A stretch of 64,000 nucleotides of DNA from NCBI RefSeq assembly GCF_000969825.1, contig NZ_KQ033920.1, forward strand, positions 1,719,082 to 1,783,081, in the 5' to 3' direction. Position numbers and translations under genes: made by a program. Under the pieces are notes generated by a model. It was not told the DNA's origin. It did not search any database and was given only the letters and a program-made list of their open reading frames with translations. The DNA is from Parabacteroides gordonii MS-1 = DSM 23371. Lineage in GTDB: Bacteria; Bacteroidota; Bacteroidia; Bacteroidales; Tannerellaceae. Shown in pieces: positions 1 to 9,864 of the stretch (positions are counted from its first letter, which is position 1; each line of letters begins with the position of its first letter).

Positions 1-30
1 AAGACTGAAGGGGGTTACAGAGGGAAAATG

Positions 31-38
31 TATCTTTG
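31..38 (+). promoter_or_regulatory. Promoter -7 box of the first AAA-ATPase gene
   Basis: TATCTTTG matches the Bacteroidetes -7 consensus TAnnTTTG and lies 33 bp before the start codon. The same box and about 40 bp around it recur before the paralogous gene at 11202, so the promoter was duplicated with the gene. No clear TTTG -33 box is visible. Confidence 0.6.
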
Positions 39-71
39 TAACTGTGAAATCCTAAATACCCGTCAAAGATC

Positions 72-1628
72 ATGAGCATAAAATATCCTATCGGAATACA
101 GAACTTCGAGAAACTCCGCAAAGACGGATATATCTATGTCGACAAAACAGCCTTGATGTATCAGTTGGTGGATCGTGGCAGTTACTACTTCCTCAGCCGC
201 CCGCGCCGTTTCGGCAAAAGCCTGCTGATCTCCACCCTCGAAGCCTACTTCGAAGGCAAGCGCGAACTGTTCGAAGGGCTGGCGGTAGAAAAGCTGGAAA
301 AAGACTGGGTGAAACGGCCGGTGTTGCATCTGGATCTAAATACGCAGAAATATGATACTCCGGAAAGTTTAGTGGATATTCTTAATGCGACCCTGACCAG
401 GTGGGAACAGATGTATGGCAGCGAACCGTCTGAAGTAGGGCCGGCCTTGCGCTTTCAAGGTATCATCCGCCGGGCTCATGAAAAGACAGGCCACCGCGTT
501 GCCATCCTTGTCGACGAATATGACAAACCGATGTTGCAGGCTATCGGAAATGAGGAACTGCAACAATCGTTCCGCAGCACATTGCAGGCTTTTTACGGCG
601 CACTGAAAACGATGGACGGATATATCAAGTTCGCTTTCCTGACGGGCGTCACCAAGTTCGGTAAGATCAGCGTGTTCAGCGCACTCAATAACCTGAAGGA
701 TATGTCGATGGACGAACGGTACATCGACATATGCGGCATTACGGAACGGGAGATACATCTGTATTTTGAAGAAGTACTGCATGCGTTGGCTAATAAACAA
801 GGAATGACGTATGAAGAAACATGCGCCGAACTGAAAGAGTGTTACGACGGCTATCATTTCACGGAAAACAGCATCGGTATCTACAACCCCTTCAGCCTGC
901 TCAACACATTCGATCAACTGAAATTCGGCAACTACTGGTTTGAAACCGGTACGCCGACCTATCTGGTGGAGCTGCTGAAAATGCATAATTACGACCTCCA
1001 CAACATAGAGAATGTAGAAACCGACGAAGATACGCTCAACAGCATCGACTCTTCTTCGACCAACCCGATACCGGTGATTTACCAGAGCGGTTACCTGACG
1101 ATCAAGGACTACGACCGCCGTTTCGGCACGTACTACCTGGGTTTCCCTAACCGCGAAGTGGAAGAAGGGTTTATGAAGTTCTTGTTGCCTTTCTACACCG
1201 ATACCGACAAGGTGGACGTTGCTTTCCATATCACAAAATTCGTCCGCGAAGTGGAGAACGGCGATTACGACGCTTTCTTCCGCCGCCTGCAATCCTTCTT
1301 TGCCGACACGCCTTACGAGTTGGTGCGCGACCTGGAACTGCATTACCAGAACGTGCTGTTCATCGTCTACAAGTTGATCGGTTTCTATGTAAAGGCGGAA
1401 TACCATACTTCACAAGGGCGCATCGACCTGGTGCTGCAAACGGACAAGTTCATCTATGTGATGGAGTTCAAATTCGAAGGCACCGCCGAGGAAGCTCTCC
1501 GGCAGATCGACGAAAAGAACTATGCCCTCCCCTTCGCCTCCGACCCGCGCAAGCTATTCAAGATCGGCATCAACTTCAGCAATGAGATGCGGAATATCGA
1601 GCGGTGGGTGGTGGAAACGGCTATATGA
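72..1628 (+). CDS. AAA-ATPase-like / PD-(D/E)XK nuclease family protein, copy 1
   Basis: This 518-residue protein has the two-part layout of the AAA-ATPase_like plus PDDEXK_9 family. The N-terminus carries a phosphate-binding loop RPRRFGKS at residues 43-50, and the centre has LVDEYDKP as a Walker B-like segment. The C-terminus has a PD-(D/E)XK core with D452, E465 and K467 (GRID, then EFKFEG). Members are common and multicopy in Bacteroidales; their role is unsettled (nuclease, possibly defence or mobile-element related). A second copy lies at 11202-12749 on the same strand. The two are nearly identical except for a divergent stretch around residues 215-290. The start is the ATG 33 bp after a consensus -7 box. 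Protein function beyond the fold is not established. Confidence 0.9.
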   Translation: MSIKYPIGIQNFEKLRKDGYIYVDKTALMYQLVDRGSYYFLSRPRRFGKSLLISTLEAYFEGKRELFEGLAVEKLEKDWVKRPVLHLDLNTQKYDTPESLVDILNATLTRWEQMYGSEPSEVGPALRFQGIIRRAHEKTGHRVAILVDEYDKPMLQAIGNEELQQSFRSTLQAFYGALKTMDGYIKFAFLTGVTKFGKISVFSALNNLKDMSMDERYIDICGITEREIHLYFEEVLHALANKQGMTYEETCAELKECYDGYHFTENSIGIYNPFSLLNTFDQLKFGNYWFETGTPTYLVELLKMHNYDLHNIENVETDEDTLNSIDSSSTNPIPVIYQSGYLTIKDYDRRFGTYYLGFPNREVEEGFMKFLLPFYTDTDKVDVAFHITKFVREVENGDYDAFFRRLQSFFADTPYELVRDLELHYQNVLFIVYKLIGFYVKAEYHTSQGRIDLVLQTDKFIYVMEFKFEGTAEEALRQIDEKNYALPFASDPRKLFKIGINFSNEMRNIERWVVETAI

Positions 1629-1671
1629 TGCGAACAGTTCAGTTCTTGGCAGAAGTGAGTCTTTGATAATA

Positions 1672-1863
1672 GCGACTGATAGTAACTGGCTCCCCTCTTG
1701 AGAGGGGGAAGGGGGTGTGTTATAATCCCGCCTATAAACGGGCCTTAATTAATAACACATTAATATATTTAAGCCATCCCTATGTTTTTTACCGGTTTTA
1801 TTTACTGGCATTTACACACCCCCTACCCCCTCTCAAAGAGGGGAGCCGGTTACTATCAGTCAC
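1672..1863. repeat. REP/MITE-like long inverted repeat between convergent genes
   Basis: Arms of about 49 bp (1672-1720 and 1814-1863) are inverted copies of each other with a few mismatches. They contain GGCTCCCCTCTT and GGGGGTGTGT and enclose about 93 bp of AT-rich sequence. The element fills the gap between the AAA-ATPase gene and the converging GLUG gene. It could fold into a strong bidirectional transcription barrier, or it could be a small non-autonomous mobile repeat. Confidence 0.75.
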
Positions 1864-1896
1864 TAATCAGATAGCTCAATTTTTTCTATGAAACCC

Positions 1897-4800
1897 CTAC
1901 CTTACCGCCACCTTACGCACCGTCGTACCAACCTGTACGATATAGATGCCCGTCGGCAATTGCCGACGGTTCAGTCCCGGGACTGAACGGAAGCTGTCGA
2001 GCAGGCGGCCTTCCGGCGTAAAGATGCGGACGGGCGACGACGGCAAGCCTTCCGGCAAGCGGATGCAGAGACAGGCGTTTTCGCTCCATATCTCCGGCTC
2101 CGGCTCGGGGGCGGCGGCGCGGATCGGTTCGTTGGCAACGGGAGGCGGGTTCTTCACGATACCGTCTATGAAGATCTCCACATCGGTGCGCACGTACTTC
2201 ACCAGATAGGCTCCGTCGGAGCTGAGGGGCTGAAGCGTCTCGCCACGGCTGGTGGTGACCACGGGGTGCGACTGGTTGTAAGCCGTATCCAGCGTGAGGT
2301 AGAAGCGGAAGGTACTCCACGACTCCACTTCGTAATCACCTGCCACGGGGTCGGTCACGGCTCCCGTTACAGACGGTAGCGTGACGGTGTAGTAGACCGT
2401 TGGGGCAGGTTCGGGTTCGGGTTCAGGATCAGGTTCGACCGGCGGCACGGGTTTATTCTCCAGATAATCGCTTGCCGGCAGGGTAGGCTGGCAGGAAGGG
2501 GATAGCCAGTCGGTGTAAGAAAGAGAGCCATCGGCATCGCCCTTCACTATCTTCAACTGCGGCAGGTTGCTACTACCGCCACCACTCCAAGACCATGCCT
2601 TACTCCATCCGTTGTCGGCGGCGGTAGGGTCGGGTATCAGATTACCTTTGAACGTATCGAGCCAAGTATCGGCACCGTTCACATCCTTATCGTTACCGTT
2701 GCTGACGACCTTCTTGTTTACCCGTATCGTAGAAGCGTAGTTGTCGGAGAGGGTGACAGATGAGTATACACCTCCGGCTATCCGGTTGCTCTGTCCTTCT
2801 TTTCCATTTACCTGTTCATTCAGGGCGAGGTTGTTTGAGAGCGTTCCAGTCTGAAAATACCCGAAGATACCGCCGGCGTAGTTATCATCCGTCCCGTCTG
2901 CCGCCTCGACAGCTCCTGTGGCATAGGTATAGGAAATTACACCACCAGTAGAAGAATATCCGGCAATACCGCCGGCGTAGTTGTTGTAACTTCCCTTCGC
3001 CTTCACTCCGACAGTGGCATAGCAATGGGTTAGAGAAGAGTTAAGAGATCCCACTATACCACCGGCATCGGATAAAGTAACCTCAATCTGCCCGCTGTCA
3101 CCCTTACCAGATCTTCCTTTCGCCATAACCTCCCCCTCTCCCACAACATAACAGTTGGAGATATTGCTAGCCCGTCCGGCTATTCCTCCGGCATAGGCGC
3201 TAGCTAGCGTTGAAGGAACAGCCTGTACCCCTTCCGGCGCCAGAACGACACCGAGGTTACGAAGGGTTCCAACCGAGGCATAGCCGAACAAGCCGGCATA
3301 GGCATATTTAGAGACAGCCGTCTCCACCTTCACCCTCAGCCCCTTCACGCAATGACCCTTGCCGTCGAAATTGCCGCGGAAAGGATGGTCGCGATTTCCT
3401 ATCGGCGTCCAGTAATGGGCGGACAGGTCGATGTCGGCGGCGAGGGCGAAGTAGATGCCTTTGAAGCCGGAGTCGCTGTCGTCTTTATTCTCCAAAGTAC
3501 CGCCAGACAAATTCTTATCTACCGTGAGGTTTGCTCCTGCATTCACCTGCTTTGCCAGATAGGCCAGTTCGGCTCTGTTGGCTATCAGGATGGGGGCGTC
3601 CCAAGATAAGCCGTCGCCACCACCGGTATTCGCGATGCTTCCGGCTATCAGGTGGTCAGAGGCGGGGATGGTGGGTTGTTGGGAGGAGGAAGGCCAGTTG
3701 GAGTAAGTCGGATTGCCGTCGGGGTCTTCACCTTTCAGTTTCAGCTGGGGCAAGCTGCCGTCGGTAGGGAAAGTCCAAGCATTGTCCCAGTCATTGCTGC
3801 TACCTCCTTTCAGTTTTGTCTCAAAGTCTTTGAGGGTGATCTCGTCATTGCCATTGGCTTCATTTGCGGCGCTGCCGCTAATGGTCTGGCCGTTTACTTG
3901 TATCTCGGGGGAGGCGTAGTTGGCGTCGAGAGTGGCGTTACTCTCCTTATGACCAACTATCCGGTTACTATGTGAGTTACCTCCTATTATCTGTCCATTG
4001 ACGGCCAAACTGTTTGTGAGTGTGCCCTTGCTCTGCAAATATCCGCAGATACCGCCGGCATAACGGTTATTATCTTCTGTTCCCGTTTCAACATCTCCCG
4101 TGGCATAGGTGTGGGAGATCGTTGATTTATAGTCACCACGCCCGACAATACCACCAACATAAACCGTACCATCAGGTCCTACCTTTACATTTACAGTAGC
4201 ATAACAATTAGCAAGCGAACCATCAGTGTCAAGATATCCTACGATCCCACCGACGACATAGCCAAAGTTCAATGAAGAATGTATCTCAATCCTCCCCTCT
4301 CCCACTACATAGCAGTTAAAGATTTTATGAGCGCACCCGGCTATTCCACCGACATAAACAACACCATCCGTCGAATTTACCTGTATCCCCGCATCCGCCA
4401 GACGGACACCGAGGTTACGGAGGATTCCGACATACGTATAACCGAACAAGCCGGCATAGGCTTCCCCACTAACGGTTTCGACCTTCATCACCTTCAGGCC
4501 GTTCACACAATGCCCCCGGCCGTCGAAATTACCTTTGAAAGAAGTAGTGTTCCCTATCGGCGTCCAATCATAACCCGACAGGTTGATGTCGGCGGAGAGG
4601 GCGAAGTAATAGGACATAAAGCCTCCTGCTTGATCTTTACCGGCCGGACCGATCGATTTGCCGTCACCATAATTGATAGACTGTTTGCTATTCACCTGCT
4701 GCGCAAAGTAGGCAAGCTCTTCGGCAGTGGCTATCTTGATGGCATCGTTCCAGGATGAGCCGTCGCCACCGTTTTGGTTAGCTATCTGAGTCGCACAATG

Positions 4801-4908
4801 GTCTTTCCAGTTATCCTGCCCTGCCGCCATCGGGGCAAAGAGGCAGAGGAAGAACAGTGCCGCCAGAAGGCGGCAGGCTGTTTGTCGGTAAGTTGTTATC
4901 AGTTTCAT
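1897..4908 (-). CDS. GLUG-repeat surface protein with T9SS-like C-terminal tail (paralogue 1)
   Basis: This 1003-residue protein begins with a Sec signal peptide (hydrophobic LLAALFFLCLFAPMAAGQ). It then carries two long blocks of GLUG-type repeats, seen as recurring YAGLFGY, YVGGIAG and YAGGIAGY segments, which are known from adhesin-like proteins. A Pro/Glu linker and a YYTVTLP domain follow. The C-terminus (ARTPEGRLL-like segment, then GIYIVQVG and RKVAVR) resembles a type A T9SS sorting domain. It is the last gene of a minus-strand run and starts only 3 bp after the stop of the metallo-hydrolase gene. The signal peptide and about 460 bp of the 3' end are almost identical to those of 7791-9770, so the two arose by duplication. 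Export is well supported; adhesion is inferred. Confidence 0.85.
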   Translation of the reverse strand: MKLITTYRQTACRLLAALFFLCLFAPMAAGQDNWKDHCATQIANQNGGDGSSWNDAIKIATAEELAYFAQQVNSKQSINYGDGKSIGPAGKDQAGGFMSYYFALSADINLSGYDWTPIGNTTSFKGNFDGRGHCVNGLKVMKVETVSGEAYAGLFGYTYVGILRNLGVRLADAGIQVNSTDGVVYVGGIAGCAHKIFNCYVVGEGRIEIHSSLNFGYVVGGIVGYLDTDGSLANCYATVNVKVGPDGTVYVGGIVGRGDYKSTISHTYATGDVETGTEDNNRYAGGICGYLQSKGTLTNSLAVNGQIIGGNSHSNRIVGHKESNATLDANYASPEIQVNGQTISGSAANEANGNDEITLKDFETKLKGGSSNDWDNAWTFPTDGSLPQLKLKGEDPDGNPTYSNWPSSSQQPTIPASDHLIAGSIANTGGGDGLSWDAPILIANRAELAYLAKQVNAGANLTVDKNLSGGTLENKDDSDSGFKGIYFALAADIDLSAHYWTPIGNRDHPFRGNFDGKGHCVKGLRVKVETAVSKYAYAGLFGYASVGTLRNLGVVLAPEGVQAVPSTLASAYAGGIAGRASNISNCYVVGEGEVMAKGRSGKGDSGQIEVTLSDAGGIVGSLNSSLTHCYATVGVKAKGSYNNYAGGIAGYSSTGGVISYTYATGAVEAADGTDDNYAGGIFGYFQTGTLSNNLALNEQVNGKEGQSNRIAGGVYSSVTLSDNYASTIRVNKKVVSNGNDKDVNGADTWLDTFKGNLIPDPTAADNGWSKAWSWSGGGSSNLPQLKIVKGDADGSLSYTDWLSPSCQPTLPASDYLENKPVPPVEPDPEPEPEPAPTVYYTVTLPSVTGAVTDPVAGDYEVESWSTFRFYLTLDTAYNQSHPVVTTSRGETLQPLSSDGAYLVKYVRTDVEIFIDGIVKNPPPVANEPIRAAAPEPEPEIWSENACLCIRLPEGLPSSPVRIFTPEGRLLDSFRSVPGLNRRQLPTGIYIVQVGTTVRKVAVR

Positions 4909-4911
4909 AAT

Positions 4912-7755
4912 CTATCCTATTGTTTTATGTTTATAATCGTAAAGGAAACGATAGCACAGATAAAGGAAATGCAGGAGTTCGGAGCCGTAGAACTCTCCGT
5001 CTTGACCGATTCCCGGATTTTTATTACTCGTATCGCCATTTCCGCAAAATCGAATATTCTCATTGTAAATATACCGTATATCTTTATTTGTATCCATACA
5101 TCCGAATACCTGTAAACAATACTTCTTCCAGGTATTCAGATCATCTTCATCGAAAGGATAATACTCGGCACCCCGACCTTCGCCTTTAGGGGTGGCTCCG
5201 TCAGGTCTTTCGCCTGGCTTTCTCCTGAAACGGTTCACGTAAGGTTCAACCATGTCGATACAGAACTTTACGAATTGGGTTCCGCTGTCCGGCACGTAGT
5301 TGCCTGCCAGATATTTATAGCATTCATACAGGGTTTCGCAATACTGGTATTTGTAGAAGGTCTCATCGTAGCCGATCTTTTCATACTCTTCTGCGGGAGT
5401 TTCCGAGAAAAAGTAAAGGTCGTCTATAATGCCGGCGTCTACCAGTTCACAACCGGTACTATTCCAGCAATCCTTATCATTTTCCGACAGAGAATACGCT
5501 GTATCAAATGAGATGACACTTATATTATCATAAGACTCTTCGAGCATCCCGGCACATTTTTCCACCCACTGATAATACCGGTCGTTGCATGGCTGCATGA
5601 TGTCAAAGGTAGCGTATCGGTTGATGTTTACCATATAGCAGAAGATTTGCTGCAATAAAGAGATAGCACGGTCGTCGCCCGTCAAGCCACCGACTATCTT
5701 CTTTATATTCGCATTATTACCGATATTGGCAATCAGCGAATAAAGGTTTTCTCTGGTTAGGATAACTTTCACAGGGCTTGAAATGTCCTCATCCAATATT
5801 TTCCGATAAAGCAATACGCCATACTCTATCGAAACATGGAACAATTGCGTATCATCAGAAGATTCAGAGGTCATAGAGGTAATTCCGAGATAGAAGTCGG
5901 TCGTTGCCGGTTTGGACTTTTGGCTCCATAAAGCCTCTGCACCGAGGGCCGAAGCCTTGTCGGTGTCGAGCACGATAGCCAGATAGTCGAGCAGCATTTC
6001 GTTAGACATATTGCGCATCATCGAACTGAGCGGCATTTTATAAGTACCATCGTCATTGAGCAACGGGGCAACCGACGGTTTCTGCTGCGGCGTGCCTTCG
6101 CGCACCTCCCCGGCTCCGGACAGGTAGCTGTTGCGCCAGATGCCCGACTCGGCCAAAAAGCCCAGTTGCTGCAACGAATTGGCCAGATAATCGCGATAGA
6201 ATTCATCGTTGGGAGCCTTTCCCAACAGAAGCTGATAGCAGACATCGGCCACGAAACGATAATTGCCCTGCTTGTATTCTGCCTCTATCTGCTTTACGAG
6301 ATTTTCTGCCGGTTGAAGCAGCAGCGCGGCATACTTCTCTGCCCGTTCCTTTTCGGGCAACGGATCGAGGTGCACCGGATTGGCATCATACCAGCCCAGG
6401 TAGCGCTGGTAGACGGCACGGGCATTATGTTTGAGCGTGCCGTAGTAAGGACGCAGGTAGGGAGTGCACTCCAGCGGTTTGGGCAAACGCACCTTTTCGG
6501 CTATCTCGTCGGGTTTGAAGCCCTGGTTCATGTAGAGCAGGCACTGATCGTTGAGATATTTGTAGGCGGCGGCGGTACGGAAGAGGTATCCGTTTACGGC
6601 GTTCTCCTTATTTACGGCATTGACACGGGGCCAGTTGTGTGCCTGAAACACCACTTCGGCATCGGGCCAGAGGCTGAGTGTTTGCATCAGGAAGTCCGAC
6701 CAGGCCTTGGCATCGCGTACCTGGGCACCCCGCAGGGTATAGAGGTTGTGGAGCGTGCCGTTGCAGTTTTCGGCCATCCAAAGGGCACGGTGAACCAGTT
6801 GACCGTCTTGATAAAACTCCAGATAGTTGTTCATCTCCGCCGGAGCCTCGGTGCCGGGAGTTAGCTGGAAGTAGAGGCGAACGTTGCCGAAAACGAGGTA
6901 ACGCCGACCTGTTTCCTTTGTGCCTTTGAAATCGTGATCATGGCTGTTCATAAAAACCTCGTCCACCTCAAAGGAGGGGCGCAAGTAACCCACCGTACCT
7001 TTCGACTGTCCCTGGCCGATACCGATGCTGATGCGTCCGCAGGGACAGGCAGCCAGACCGGTGCCGTACTGGTAAGAGGCACGGCGCCCCATTGCTACAC
7101 CGGCATAGAGGTTTTCGCTTACAGCATGCTGCTCGAAACCTTTGGGAGCGTAGATAATTAGCTCGCCACCGTTGATATCCTTCAGGGTTTGCAGTCCGCC
7201 GTAGTGGTCGATATGGCTGTGACTGACGATGACGGCTTCTATCGTCTCCTTACCTACTTTTGCATAATTGTTGTTATATTTCTTATCCAGATAGTCATTG
7301 AAGAGATCGACTGCCACCTGTGTGCATTCGCCGCTCATCAGAGTGTCGAAGATCAGCCACGACTTGCCGGTATATACAAAGGAGATGTTTGCCATATCGT
7401 AACCGCGCACCTGGAAGATGGGCATTTCGTCGTGTACCCGGAATACGCCGTTCAGATGGTTGTTGCGGCCGTTGTTCCAGAGGCTGGGATGGACGGTGTA
7501 GTTCTTGTCGTATTGTTTTTCCAGGAAGTCGTATTCAGCCTGGCTCCAGACTACTATTTTTTCATCCTTGTCTTCGTTATCATTGTGTTTGTATACAACA
7601 CAATTGCCGTCGCCCGTATAATCGGGGGTATCCACTTTTTCAAGCGTAGTGTCGCCCAGCAGGATATATTGCGCTTCATTGCTTTTAGCAGTGAAATCGG
7701 TGACCACCGGCTGGCTGCCGGTAGGGTTGTTGCTGATAAATGTATTCTTTTCCAT
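4912..7755 (-). CDS. Alkylsulfatase-type metallo-beta-lactamase-fold hydrolase with C-terminal extension
   Basis: This 947-residue protein carries the binuclear zinc motif HSHIDHYGG near residue 185. It also has the alkylsulfatase signatures FQVRGYDMANISF, TLHNLYTLRGA and AHNWPR, as in SdsA1/BDS1-type alkyl sulfatases that release sulfate from long-chain esters. A dimerisation region follows (EFYRDYLANSLQQLG) and then an SCP2-like domain near residues 590-700. About 240 further residues match nothing I recognise and make it longer than usual family members. No signal peptide is visible, so it is probably cytoplasmic. It sits between the two GLUG genes on the same strand with small gaps, consistent with one operon. 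The physiological substrate is unknown. Confidence 0.82.
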   Translation of the reverse strand: MEKNTFISNNPTGSQPVVTDFTAKSNEAQYILLGDTTLEKVDTPDYTGDGNCVVYKHNDNEDKDEKIVVWSQAEYDFLEKQYDKNYTVHPSLWNNGRNNHLNGVFRVHDEMPIFQVRGYDMANISFVYTGKSWLIFDTLMSGECTQVAVDLFNDYLDKKYNNNYAKVGKETIEAVIVSHSHIDHYGGLQTLKDINGGELIIYAPKGFEQHAVSENLYAGVAMGRRASYQYGTGLAACPCGRISIGIGQGQSKGTVGYLRPSFEVDEVFMNSHDHDFKGTKETGRRYLVFGNVRLYFQLTPGTEAPAEMNNYLEFYQDGQLVHRALWMAENCNGTLHNLYTLRGAQVRDAKAWSDFLMQTLSLWPDAEVVFQAHNWPRVNAVNKENAVNGYLFRTAAAYKYLNDQCLLYMNQGFKPDEIAEKVRLPKPLECTPYLRPYYGTLKHNARAVYQRYLGWYDANPVHLDPLPEKERAEKYAALLLQPAENLVKQIEAEYKQGNYRFVADVCYQLLLGKAPNDEFYRDYLANSLQQLGFLAESGIWRNSYLSGAGEVREGTPQQKPSVAPLLNDDGTYKMPLSSMMRNMSNEMLLDYLAIVLDTDKASALGAEALWSQKSKPATTDFYLGITSMTSESSDDTQLFHVSIEYGVLLYRKILDEDISSPVKVILTRENLYSLIANIGNNANIKKIVGGLTGDDRAISLLQQIFCYMVNINRYATFDIMQPCNDRYYQWVEKCAGMLEESYDNISVISFDTAYSLSENDKDCWNSTGCELVDAGIIDDLYFFSETPAEEYEKIGYDETFYKYQYCETLYECYKYLAGNYVPDSGTQFVKFCIDMVEPYVNRFRRKPGERPDGATPKGEGRGAEYYPFDEDDLNTWKKYCLQVFGCMDTNKDIRYIYNENIRFCGNGDTSNKNPGIGQDGEFYGSELLHFLYLCYRFLYDYKHKTIG

Positions 7756-7790
7756 GATATGATATTTTTAGTTGTTTATGTTATAACGGA

Positions 7791-9770
7791 CTATTTTACC
7801 GCCACCTTTCGCACCGTCGCACCAACTTGTACGATATAGATATTCGTCGGCAATTGCCGACGGTTCAGTCCCGGGACTGAACGGAAGCTGTCGAGCAGGC
7901 GACCCTCCGGCGTAAAGATGCGGACGGGCGACGACGGCAGGCCTTCGGGCAGGCGGATGCAGAGGCAGGCGTTTTCGCTCCATATCTCCGGCTCGGGGGC
8001 GGCGGCGCGGATCGGTTCGTTGGCAACGGGAGGCGGGTTCTTCTCGATACCGTCGATGAAGATCTCCACGTCGGTGCGCACGTACTTCACCAGGTAAGCT
8101 CCGTCGGAGCTGAGGGGCTGAAGCGTTTCGCCTCGGCTGGTGGTGACCACGGGCTGCGACTCGTCGTAGTCCGCATCCAATGTGAGGTAGAAGCGGAAAG
8201 TGCTCCACGACTCCACTTCGTAATCGCCTGCCACGGGGTCGGTCACGGCGCCCTCTACAAAGGGTAAGGTGACTGTGTAGTAGACCGTAGGCGGTGGCGG
8301 CGTGGGATCCTCGTAATTGAAGCGGACACTCAGGTAGAGGTCGGCATCGGGCATCAGGATCGTGTTGCCGGAAAGAGTCCGCAGATTGTCGGCACTGCTG
8401 CCGGAAAGGTATTCCGAGAAACGGTAATTAGGGTTTTCCGTATACGAAAGCGTCAAGAGGGTGCCGGGAGCTATCTTGCTGTCGTCGAACAGGTCGGTTC
8501 CGTTTCCGTCTGTTACCTTCAGAGTCCCTCCGGTGGGAGAAACGATGCGAAGGGTATGCTTCGGAAGGAAATAGGGGGCGGCATCCGGGGGGGTACCACC
8601 CATGCCATTCAACTTTGGTAGCTTGCCGGACTCGAATGTCCAGTTATTAGCCCAGCCGCTGCTGGGGTCTCCCTTCTTCAGGTCGGTTTCAAAGTTTTCC
8701 AGACTGGTGTTGGCACCATTTGGGTTGGCAACCTGATTGTCGGGGAAAGTCTTGCCGCTTAGCTGCACCCAGGGGGAGGCATAGTTGGAGGCAAAGGTAA
8801 CGCCATTGCCATTTCCGGCTATCCGTCCCGCATTCGATCCATTAATCTTCGTATTCAGAGCCAGGCTGTTTGTTATACGTCCAGAGGAGTATCCACAAAT
8901 ACCACCGGCATAGTTCGCATTTTCTGCATCAACAGTTCCCGTAGCATAGGTATAGGAGATTTCACCATTGCTACTAAATCTACCGACAATGCCTCCGGCA
9001 TTGCACGAACCTTTTTGTAAACCACCGGTGCCCACATTCACAGTAGTGTAGCAATGGGTGATAGTTACTTCACCCAATGTTAATCCTACTAATCCTCCGG
9101 CATAGGCATTCTTTGGACCGGTAGCCATCACACACGCATCTCCCTCTACGTAGCAGTTGCTAATGGAACCTTTGTCTAAGTACCCCGCTAATCCACCGGC
9201 ATAGGCAATGGATTCAGAGTTTGGTTCATAATCCGCCGTAAGCGTAGCCTTCACTCCCCCTTCTCCAAGCCGGATACCCAGGTTGCGGATAGTAGCTCCA
9301 TCGTAGAGATAACCAAATAATCCAGCATAGGCCTGACCAGATTCCTGTTCCACACTCACCACCAGTCCTCTCACTTCGTGCTTGCAGCCATCAAAGTGGC
9401 CTTTGAAGGGATTCATGCCACTCCCTATCGGCGTCCAGTAATGGTCGGACAGGGCGATGTCAGAGGAGAGGGCGAAGTAGCAGTCTTTAACTTTATCCGG
9501 TTCGATTGAGGCGTCACCTTTATGGGTGATAGACTGGTTGCTATTCACCTGCTGCGCAAAGTAGGCAAGTTCTTCGGCGGTGGCTATCACGATGGCGTTG
9601 TCCCAGGATGAGCCGTCGCCACCCTCTGTGTTTGCTATCTGAGACACACCATTTAAATAGTCTTTCCAGTTACCCTGCCCTGCCGCCATCGGGGCAAAGA
9701 GGCAGAGGAAGAACAGTGCCGCCAGAAGGCGGAGAGCGGATTGCTGTTTTGTCTTTGTTATTGTTTCCAT
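7791..9770 (-). CDS. GLUG-repeat surface protein with T9SS-like C-terminal tail (paralogue 2)
   Basis: This 659-residue paralogue of 1897-4908 has the same signal peptide, one GLUG block (YAGLFGYLYDG, YAGGLAGYL, YAGGICGYS) and the same sorting-type C-terminus (IYIVQVG, RKVAVK). It differs by an InlB B-repeat-like or Ig-like domain around residues 400-490 (HTLRIVSPTGGTLKVTDGNG) before the shared YYTVTLP domain. Near-identical ends around a divergent middle suggest module exchange between the two genes. It is preceded by six regularly spaced dyads and followed by the metallo-hydrolase gene. It is probably exported and surface exposed; the ligand is unknown. Confidence 0.85.
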   Translation of the reverse strand: METITKTKQQSALRLLAALFFLCLFAPMAAGQGNWKDYLNGVSQIANTEGGDGSSWDNAIVIATAEELAYFAQQVNSNQSITHKGDASIEPDKVKDCYFALSSDIALSDHYWTPIGSGMNPFKGHFDGCKHEVRGLVVSVEQESGQAYAGLFGYLYDGATIRNLGIRLGEGGVKATLTADYEPNSESIAYAGGLAGYLDKGSISNCYVEGDACVMATGPKNAYAGGLVGLTLGEVTITHCYTTVNVGTGGLQKGSCNAGGIVGRFSSNGEISYTYATGTVDAENANYAGGICGYSSGRITNSLALNTKINGSNAGRIAGNGNGVTFASNYASPWVQLSGKTFPDNQVANPNGANTSLENFETDLKKGDPSSGWANNWTFESGKLPKLNGMGGTPPDAAPYFLPKHTLRIVSPTGGTLKVTDGNGTDLFDDSKIAPGTLLTLSYTENPNYRFSEYLSGSSADNLRTLSGNTILMPDADLYLSVRFNYEDPTPPPPTVYYTVTLPFVEGAVTDPVAGDYEVESWSTFRFYLTLDADYDESQPVVTTSRGETLQPLSSDGAYLVKYVRTDVEIFIDGIEKNPPPVANEPIRAAAPEPEIWSENACLCIRLPEGLPSSPVRIFTPEGRLLDSFRSVPGLNRRQLPTNIYIVQVGATVRKVAVK

Positions 9771-9864
9771 ACATATTATAGTGTTAATGATTTATACTGA
9801 TTGACTATCCAGTCCCCATGCCGGAATGGCTGTTTGCTGTAAAGAACCCGATCGCACCGTTCTG

